DNA of 64,000 nucleotides from Zoogloea sp. (GTDB lineage: Bacteria; Pseudomonadota; Gammaproteobacteria; Burkholderiales; Rhodocyclaceae). A model generated the notes under the pieces. It saw only the letters and a list, made by a program, of their open reading frames with translations. It was not told the origin of the DNA and ran no database searches. This document shows positions 58,889 through 64,000 of the stretch, piece after piece. Both the position numbers and the translations under genes were made by a program. The first letter of the stretch is position 1; each line of letters begins with the position of its first letter. The stretch lies in NCBI RefSeq assembly GCF_028689785.1, contig NZ_JAQVCN010000012.1, forward strand, positions 1-64,000, read 5' to 3'.

Positions 58889-58903
58889 GCAAGGGGCGGG
58901 CCA
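58889..58903 (-). promoter_or_regulatory. Sigma-54 (-24/-12) promoter of the acx operon
   Basis: The minus strand reads TGGCCCGCCCCTTGC, with GG and GC separated by exactly 10 nt as required for sigma-54. The -12 GC lies ~55 bp before the acxA start. The divergent gene encodes a GAFTGA-containing activator, which makes the assignment strong. Confidence 0.8.
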
Positions 58904-59028
58904 GCCCGCCGAAAAAACTTCATTCCGGCAAAATTTGCCTATGAATCATCGGTTTGGAAAGAAGGTGCGGCCGGGGGCCGCTGTCCGGCGAAGGCGGGAA
59001 AAATGTCCTGGATCCTGACGGATTTCCA

Positions 59029-59053
59029 GGAGTGTCCGGAATCCGGACACTCC
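59029..59053. promoter_or_regulatory. AcxR upstream activator site (25-bp palindrome)
   Basis: GGAGTGTCCGGA and TCCGGACACTCC flank a single A in a perfect palindrome, about 126 bp upstream of the -24 element, which is typical of enhancer sites. An imperfect copy of its core, TGTCC-N7-TGACG, lies at 59004-59020. Binding by AcxR is inferred. Confidence 0.65.
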
Positions 59054-59190
59054 AAGTTGCTTTTGTTGCGGCGCACAAGCCATTGATATAAAAGGACTTT
59101 TATTGACATTTCAAATGCTGGCGGCTACGGTTACGTTTCGGTAAACCCATTCCTCCATCGCAGGTATTCAGGCGTCAGCCATCAAGCAAC

Positions 59191-61182
59191 GTGACTCCCA
59201 ACAGCAATTTCCTGATTCCGCGTACCACTGACGAGCAGGTCGTGGCCAGTTCTTGGGAGCGCTTCCTGCTGAACCGCCCCCTGCCCGGTAGCAGCGTGCG
59301 CAGCGTCGTCCTCGACTCCTGGCGACGCAGCCGTTCGGAGGCCGTGGACCCGGCCTGCGGTGGTGCTCCGGCGGCCAGCGGCGATCAGGTCCGCCTGCTG
59401 CGCGAGAGTGCGTGTGACCTCTACGAGGCGGCGCGTCCGGTGCTCGAGAACCTGCGCGGAATCCTGCGGGAGTCGGGCACTCTGATCATGCTCAGCGACC
59501 CCAGTGGCATCATCCTTGATCTCAACGGCGAGTCCCGCGCGCGCAACGCTGGTGAGCAGATCAATCTGGCGCCCGGCGGTTGCTGGAGCGAGGAGCGGAT
59601 CGGCACCAATGCCATCGGCACCGCCATCGCTACCCACGAGCCGGTGCAGATCTACGCCAGCGAGCACTACTGCATCGACGTCAAGCAATGGACCTGCGCC
59701 GCCGCGCCCATCCTCGACCCGCTGGGCAGGACCCTGCTTGGTGTGGTTGACGTTTCGGGCGTCAAGGAGACCTTTCATGGTCATACGCTGGGTTTGGTGA
59801 TCTCTGCCGCCAAACAGATCGAGGGGGTTTTGGCGCGGCGTGATGCGGAAGCCCACGGCCGCCTGCTGCAGCATGCGATGGATGGCTTCAGCCGGCATGG
59901 TAATGACTGCGTGGTGCTGTTTGACCATCGTGGCCGGATCGTGAAGACCAGCGGAAGCATGCAGCAGGCCCGCGAGATGTATGGTGTGCGCCTGCCCTTC
60001 GAAGCCGGCAGTCAGGTGCCGGCGCTCAATCTGGGCCTTTCGTCCGATGATCGCCGTCGCTGCGCTCCGGGCTGGCTGCGCCCGGAGTGGTTGTATCCGG
60101 TTTCGTCCCGCGATGGGGAACTCGGCACCCTGCTGGCCATCCCCCTGGGCGTCCCGAGACATCAGACGGTCAGCATGCCGGCACTCAATGGGCAGGGGCA
60201 ACCGGAGCCGGACGTGTTTGCCGAGATCATCGGTACCAGCACGGCGATCGTCACGGCAAAGGCCCGGGCACGGCGCATCGCCCCCCTTGATCTGCCGGTC
60301 CTGCTGCTCGGCGAGACCGGTGCCGGCAAGGAGGTCTTTGCCCGGGCCATCCACAAGGCCAGCAGCAAGCCCGAAGGCCCTTTCATCGCCGTCAATTGTG
60401 GCGCCCTGACCCGGGAACTGCTGGCCAGCGAACTTTTTGGCTACAGCGAGGGGGCTTTTACCGGTGCCCGCCGCGGTGGCTTGCCCGGCAAGTTCGAGCA
60501 GGCCGACGGCGGTACGCTGTTTCTCGATGAAATCGGAGAAATGCCCCTCGACATGCAGCCTCACCTGCTGCGCGTGCTGCAGGACGGGGTGGTGGTGCGC
60601 CTGGGGGATACCCGGGAGCGCAAGGTCGCGGTGCGCATCATCGCCGCCACCAACCGTGACTTGCAGACGGATGCCGGCGTCGGGCGCTTCCGGGAAGATC
60701 TATTTCACCGGCTGTGCGTCGTCAGCCTCAATCTGCCGCCGCTGCGCGAGCGCCCCGATGACATCGACGGCATCATCGCCCACCTCAACCAGCGCTTTGC
60801 CGAGAAGTACGGGTGCCCACAAAAAAACCTGGCGCCCGAGCTTTTGTGTCACCTGCTGCGCTATCGCTGGCCGGGCAACATCCGTGAATTGCAGAACGTC
60901 TTCGAGGCCATGTTTGCACTCAGCGACGGTCAGCACATCGACGGCAGCTTGTTGCCGCCGCATATCGCCGCGGCTTCGATGAATGTGGTGCTGGCCGGGG
61001 GCGAGGTGACGCCGGCGATGGCGGCCGGCCGTCTGGCCGAAATGGAGCGGGCGGCCATTTGCGCCGCCGTTTCCGATGCCCGTGGCAATCTGTCGATGGC
61101 GGCACGCAACCTGGGCATTTCGCGCAGCACGCTCTACGTGAAGCTGGCGGCGATGCGCAAGCCGCCGCCAGCCGCCGCCTGA
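59191..61182 (+). CDS. acxR: AcxR, sigma-54-dependent activator of acetone metabolism
   Basis: The 663-residue protein is an AcoR-type activator. An N-terminal GAF-like sensor (~60-200, LRGILRESGTLIMLSDPSGI; CWSEERIGTNAIGTAIATHE) is followed by an AAA+ domain with Walker A LLLGETGAGKEVFARAIH (~370), the sigma-54 contact GYSEGAFTGARRGG (~415), Walker B GGTLFLDEIGEMPLDMQ (~440) and RYRWPGNIRELQNV. A Fis-type helix-turn-helix closes the protein (GNLSMAARNLGISRSTLYVK). It would sense acetone or a related ketone/alcohol. It starts with GTG at 59191 and is divergent from acxA. Confidence 0.93.
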   Translation: MTPNSNFLIPRTTDEQVVASSWERFLLNRPLPGSSVRSVVLDSWRRSRSEAVDPACGGAPAASGDQVRLLRESACDLYEAARPVLENLRGILRESGTLIMLSDPSGIILDLNGESRARNAGEQINLAPGGCWSEERIGTNAIGTAIATHEPVQIYASEHYCIDVKQWTCAAAPILDPLGRTLLGVVDVSGVKETFHGHTLGLVISAAKQIEGVLARRDAEAHGRLLQHAMDGFSRHGNDCVVLFDHRGRIVKTSGSMQQAREMYGVRLPFEAGSQVPALNLGLSSDDRRRCAPGWLRPEWLYPVSSRDGELGTLLAIPLGVPRHQTVSMPALNGQGQPEPDVFAEIIGTSTAIVTAKARARRIAPLDLPVLLLGETGAGKEVFARAIHKASSKPEGPFIAVNCGALTRELLASELFGYSEGAFTGARRGGLPGKFEQADGGTLFLDEIGEMPLDMQPHLLRVLQDGVVVRLGDTRERKVAVRIIAATNRDLQTDAGVGRFREDLFHRLCVVSLNLPPLRERPDDIDGIIAHLNQRFAEKYGCPQKNLAPELLCHLLRYRWPGNIRELQNVFEAMFALSDGQHIDGSLLPPHIAAASMNVVLAGGEVTPAMAAGRLAEMERAAICAAVSDARGNLSMAARNLGISRSTLYVKLAAMRKPPPAAA

Positions 61183-61201
61183 GGCGAGCGCCGCCAGCCG
61201 T

Positions 61202-62518
61202 TCAGGCGTGGAGCTGGTTGAGCTGGCGGGCGATGATGTCGTGGTTGAGCCACAGCACCGGGCCGGCCGGGGCGGAGGTTTCGCGCAACATCAGCGGGCC
61301 GGTGGCTTCGAGCACCAGGCTGCTGAGCAGGTCGGTGATGAGGGCCTTGCGGTCGGCGTGCATCTGCACGATGTCGTCTGAAATGCCGATCATCAAGTCG
61401 GCCAGGGCCTGGCTGTTGGGCATGGGCCAGGCGGGGAAGTCGCGGAAGCCCTGCATCACCTCGCTGCCATGGAAGGCATCCACCTTGGCCAGCACCTCTT
61501 CCACGCTGTGGCCGTCGGCCAGCAGCGCGTTGCAGGCCTGCCACTGGGCCTCGGCCCAGGCGCCGCCGTTTTCCTTTCTGAGGGCGTAGAGCAGGGAGAT
61601 CAGCGGCAGCTCGACGCCGACGAAGATGTCGGAGGAGTTGGTGCGGATCTCCGGGCAGTTATACACCGTGGCCTTGATGCCCTGCGCCCAGGCGTTCCGG
61701 GCGATGTCTTCCAGGCGCATCTTGGCCTTGCCCTGGGTGTAGCTGGTGTAGGTCTGCCACTGGTAGCGGCCGTCGATGAGGATCTCGGTGCCGTGGTAGC
61801 CGTAGGCCGAGTAGCGCACCTGGCCGCCGGAGGCTTCGATGCGCTGGCGCAGGGCGGCGCTGCCCTCGATGAGGTACTGGAAGCTGTTGGCCGAGACTTC
61901 GTCGAAGTTTTGCAGGATGAGCTTGCCCAGGTCGCTGTCGAGGAGAACCTGGGACGACAGGAAGCGCTCGCCCTTGCCCTTGTAGACGCGGTTGGCGATG
62001 GCCAGGAAGACCTTGGCCTTGGGGATGCCGCCGGCCATGGTGTGGGCGAAGTAGACATTGCGGCCGTCGGCGATCATGCCTTCCAGTTTGGCCATTACCT
62101 GGGCCACGGCGTCCTTGAAGCGCTGGATGCCGACCTGGCGGCATTTCTCGATGTGGGCCCAGTCGAGCTTGTCTTCGGTCCAGGTCTTGAGGGTCAGGGC
62201 GCCCAGGAGTTCGGTGGGGGTGGGTTCGCCGGCGGGGGCGTCGAGATCGAAGCCGGCCATCAGCGGCACGTTGATGATGGTGCCCCCCAGCCCGGCCTCG
62301 GCGGCGGCCAGCTCTTCGTCGTTGAGGGGGCGCAGGGCATTGTTCTCATCGCGTCGGCCGACGGTGATGCCGATGATCTCCATGCCCGCCTGGCGGGCTT
62401 CATGGACGAGGCCGCTGGCGTAGCCTCGCCCGAAAAGTTCACCGAACAGCACGAACACGTCGCCCTTGCGGAAGATGTGGGTCTGCGGGAGTTGCGTCAC
62501 GGAGGTCAGGCTGGTCAT
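61202..62518 (-). CDS. Enoyl-ACP reductase FabMG-like protein
   Basis: The 438-residue protein matches the little-studied FabMG-type family: HIFRKGDVFVLFGELFGRGY at the start, IIGITVGRRDENNALRPLN, YFAHTMAGGIPKAKVFLAIA, SYTQGKAKMRLEDIARNAWA, TVYNCPEIRTNSSDIFVGVE and GPVLWLNHDIIARQLNQL at the C-terminus. The annotated role is reduction of enoyl thioesters in fatty-acid synthesis, but the evidence for individual members is thin. It is convergent with acxR and may or may not belong to the acetone module. The ATG at 62518 is provisional. Confidence 0.7.
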   Translation of the reverse strand: MTSLTSVTQLPQTHIFRKGDVFVLFGELFGRGYASGLVHEARQAGMEIIGITVGRRDENNALRPLNDEELAAAEAGLGGTIINVPLMAGFDLDAPAGEPTPTELLGALTLKTWTEDKLDWAHIEKCRQVGIQRFKDAVAQVMAKLEGMIADGRNVYFAHTMAGGIPKAKVFLAIANRVYKGKGERFLSSQVLLDSDLGKLILQNFDEVSANSFQYLIEGSAALRQRIEASGGQVRYSAYGYHGTEILIDGRYQWQTYTSYTQGKAKMRLEDIARNAWAQGIKATVYNCPEIRTNSSDIFVGVELPLISLLYALRKENGGAWAEAQWQACNALLADGHSVEEVLAKVDAFHGSEVMQGFRDFPAWPMPNSQALADLMIGISDDIVQMHADRKALITDLLSSLVLEATGPLMLRETSAPAGPVLWLNHDIIARQLNQLHA

Positions 62519-62568
62519 AGGGGAGGGCGCAGGGACGAGCCTGCCAGGCAAAAATGGAAGCCGGGATT

Positions 62569-63078
62569 CTACTCGGCAAGTCCGCTGTGTGGCGTCCAGA
62601 AGCCGGCATGGACGGCGGCGGCTTCAGCCTCCAGGGCCGGCCCGATCACCTCGATGCGGCGTTGCCCGCGGGCGAACACCTCCCGGCAGGGCAGGGAGAA
62701 GGTGGGGTTCTCCGGGTGATCGCCGGTGAGGCCCAGCAGCGCGTGCTCCGACAGGGCATACACCACCCGCCCGATGCCGCACCAGTAGATCGCCCCGGCG
62801 CACATGGCGCAGGGCTCGGCGCTGCTGTAGAGGGTGGCGCCGGCCAGCACCTCGGGGGGCAGGTGGCGGGCGGCCAGGGCGGCGGCCACCAGCTCCGCGT
62901 GGCGGGTCGGGTCGCCTTCCGGCGGCAGGGAATCGTTGCCCGCCTCGGCGATGATGCGCCCTTCGGCATCCACCACCAGGGCGGCGAAGGGGTGTTTGCC
63001 CTTGTCCCGCACCTGGCGGGAGAGGGCGATGGCGTGGCGCAGGAAGTGTTCGTCCCGGGGGCTGGGCAGGTGGGGCAT
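62569..63078 (-). CDS. CDA-fold nucleoside/guanine deaminase
   Basis: This 169-residue deaminase has the cytidine-deaminase-like zinc site: TRHAELVAAALAAR (HAE, ~58) and SSAEPCAMCAGAIYWCGIGR (PCxxC, ~88-100). The nearby ALSEHALLGLTGDHPENPT and length fit the guanine-deaminase/TadA-like nucleoside deaminases of purine salvage. Together with the amidohydrolase GuaD it gives the cluster two unrelated guanine-type deaminases. It is divergent from the BMP binding-protein gene. Confidence 0.85.
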   Translation of the reverse strand: MPHLPSPRDEHFLRHAIALSRQVRDKGKHPFAALVVDAEGRIIAEAGNDSLPPEGDPTRHAELVAAALAARHLPPEVLAGATLYSSAEPCAMCAGAIYWCGIGRVVYALSEHALLGLTGDHPENPTFSLPCREVFARGQRRIEVIGPALEAEAAAVHAGFWTPHSGLAE

Positions 63079-63241
63079 GGCGGCGTCTCGCAGGGAAGGG
63101 TGCGGGGATTATCGGGGCTCGACCCCGGTAGTCTTGTGCCCCTCGCCATATACCGTTCATAACGGAACCGGGATGGGTTGCGGCGGTGCTTGCCGCTACA
63201 GTGGGGCCACGAACTTCAACTGCTGACCCATGGAGAACCCC

Positions 63242-64000
63242 ATGTCCCTGTCCCGATTCAAGACCGCCGCCGTCGCCGGCCTGGTGACCCTGGGGCTCGC
63301 CACCCAGGCAGTGGCTGCCGACCCCGCCAAGATCGGCTTTGTGTACATCGGCCCGACCGGTGATCACGGCTGGACCTACGCCCATGACCAGGGCCGCAAG
63401 GCGGTGGAGGCCAATTTCGGCGACAAGGTGAAGACCACCTTCGTCGAGAACGTGCCTGAAACAGCGGACGCCGAGCGCGTCTTCCGCGACCTGGCCCAGC
63501 AGGGCTACAAGATGATCTTCGCCACCTCCTTCGGCTACATGAACCAGCAGGTCAAGGTAGCCAAGGCCTTCCTCAACACCAAGTTCATGCACGCCACCGG
63601 TTACAAGACCGCCCCCAACCTGGGTGTGTATGACGTACGTACCTACGAGGGCGCCTACATGCTGGGCGTGGTGGCCGGCAAGATGAGCAAGAGCGGCAAG
63701 CTCGGCGTGGTGGCGTCCATCCCCATCCCCGAGGTGATCCGCAACATCAACGCCTTTACCCTGGGCGCCCGCAGCGTCAACCCCAAGGCCACCACCCGCG
63801 CCATCTGGGTGAACAGCTGGTTCGACCCGGGCAAGGAGCGTGAGGCCGCTCTGACCCTGATCGCCCAGGGCTCCGACGTGCTGATGCAGAACACCGACTC
63901 GCCGGCCGTGGTCCAGGCCGCCCAGGAGAAGGGTGTGCTGGCCTTCGGCTGGGATTCGGACATGAGCAAGTTCGGCGGCAAGGCCCACCTGGCGGCCTCG
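63242..64000 (+). CDS. BMP-family periplasmic purine/nucleoside-binding protein (truncated by window end)
   Basis: The first 253 codons are present. There is a signal peptide (TAAVAGLVTLGLATQAVA), then AKIGFVYIGPTGDHGWTYAH and RVFRDLAQQGYKMIFATSFG. YEGAYMLGVVAGKMSKSGKL and VLMQNTDSPAVVQAAQEKGV follow, all typical of the BMP/Med lipoprotein-like family (PF02608). It is the likely binding protein for the permease/ATPase genes at 43808-47415, although the acetone cluster separates them. The ATG at 63242 is chosen for GGAGAA; an in-frame ATG at 63230 would add four residues. Confidence 0.92.
   Translation, partial: MSLSRFKTAAVAGLVTLGLATQAVAADPAKIGFVYIGPTGDHGWTYAHDQGRKAVEANFGDKVKTTFVENVPETADAERVFRDLAQQGYKMIFATSFGYMNQQVKVAKAFLNTKFMHATGYKTAPNLGVYDVRTYEGAYMLGVVAGKMSKSGKLGVVASIPIPEVIRNINAFTLGARSVNPKATTRAIWVNSWFDPGKEREAALTLIAQGSDVLMQNTDSPAVVQAAQEKGVLAFGWDSDMSKFGGKAHLAAS

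Noticed and set aside
63230-63241. Alternative ATG for the BMP binding protein
   Set aside because: The internal GGAGAA fits as the ribosome binding site for the ATG at 63242, and the signal peptide starts better there.

Overview
The window is a GC-rich, densely coded bacterial chromosome segment. The gene content points to a respiratory betaproteobacterium, most likely from the Rhodocyclales (Azospira/Azoarcus/Thauera-like). The reasons are a cytochrome c5-type lipoprotein, a zapA/6S RNA pair, late cobalamin biosynthesis, the rhodoquinone methyltransferase RquA, a DctA dicarboxylate carrier and an acetone carboxylase operon. That placement is inference; no rRNA or marker gene is present.

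Layout. (1) Bases 1 to about 5370 are the right end of an integrative element lodged at the 3' end of tRNA-Arg(CCG). This part holds a probable IS21-type remnant, a lipoprotein, two small XRE regulators with palindromic operators, an ICE-type DUF1845-like protein, an HD-domain protein, a tyrosine integrase, an excisionase-like protein and 11-bp iterated repeats beside the tRNA. (2) 5374-18150 is host core: cytochrome c, 6S RNA, zapA, a zapB-like gene, cobQ divergent from cbiB-cobD-btuF, a second BtuF-like protein, rquA, sfsA, dctA, a Tsx-like outer membrane protein, a decayed ABC ATPase remnant and tRNA-Leu(GAG). (3) 18124-29337 is an 11.2-kb element integrated in tRNA-Leu(GAG). Its att repeats and arm-type repeats are visible at both ends. 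It carries a P4-type integrase, an AlpA-like regulator, a helicase/primase module, small HTH genes, a Bbp16-type capsid cement gene and its upstream partner, and an AT-rich metallopeptidase plus PIN-like nuclease cassette. No terminase, portal, major capsid or tail gene is seen, so it looks like a phage satellite or a prophage remnant with a defence/toxin-antitoxin cargo. (4) 29433-40412 holds a formylglycine-generating-enzyme-like protein divergent from a membrane Ser/Thr kinase, a B12-binding radical SAM protein, an MFS exporter, a DUF805 protein, and an NAD salvage unit (nrtR, prs, nadV) with very strong NrtR-type operators. (5) 40499-52247 and 62569-64000 hold purine catabolism: guanine and 8-oxoguanine deaminases, a BMP-family nucleoside/purine ABC transporter, XdhABC, a CDA-fold deaminase and the periplasmic binding protein. 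(6) 52350-62518 lies between the two purine blocks. It is an acetone/ketone module: AcxR sigma-54 activator, a -24/-12 promoter, acxABC, a fused acetoacetate CoA-transferase, and a FabMG-type enoyl reductase.

How the parts work together. Acetone carboxylase makes acetoacetate, which the fused CoA-transferase activates to acetoacetyl-CoA. AcxR with sigma-54 would switch this on. Purines are imported by the BMP-type ABC system, deaminated and oxidised by xanthine dehydrogenase, whose cofactor is inserted by XdhC. NrtR would repress prs-nadV, which make PRPP and use it to convert nicotinamide to NMN. Many long open frames antisense to these genes are GC-driven shadows and are not annotated.
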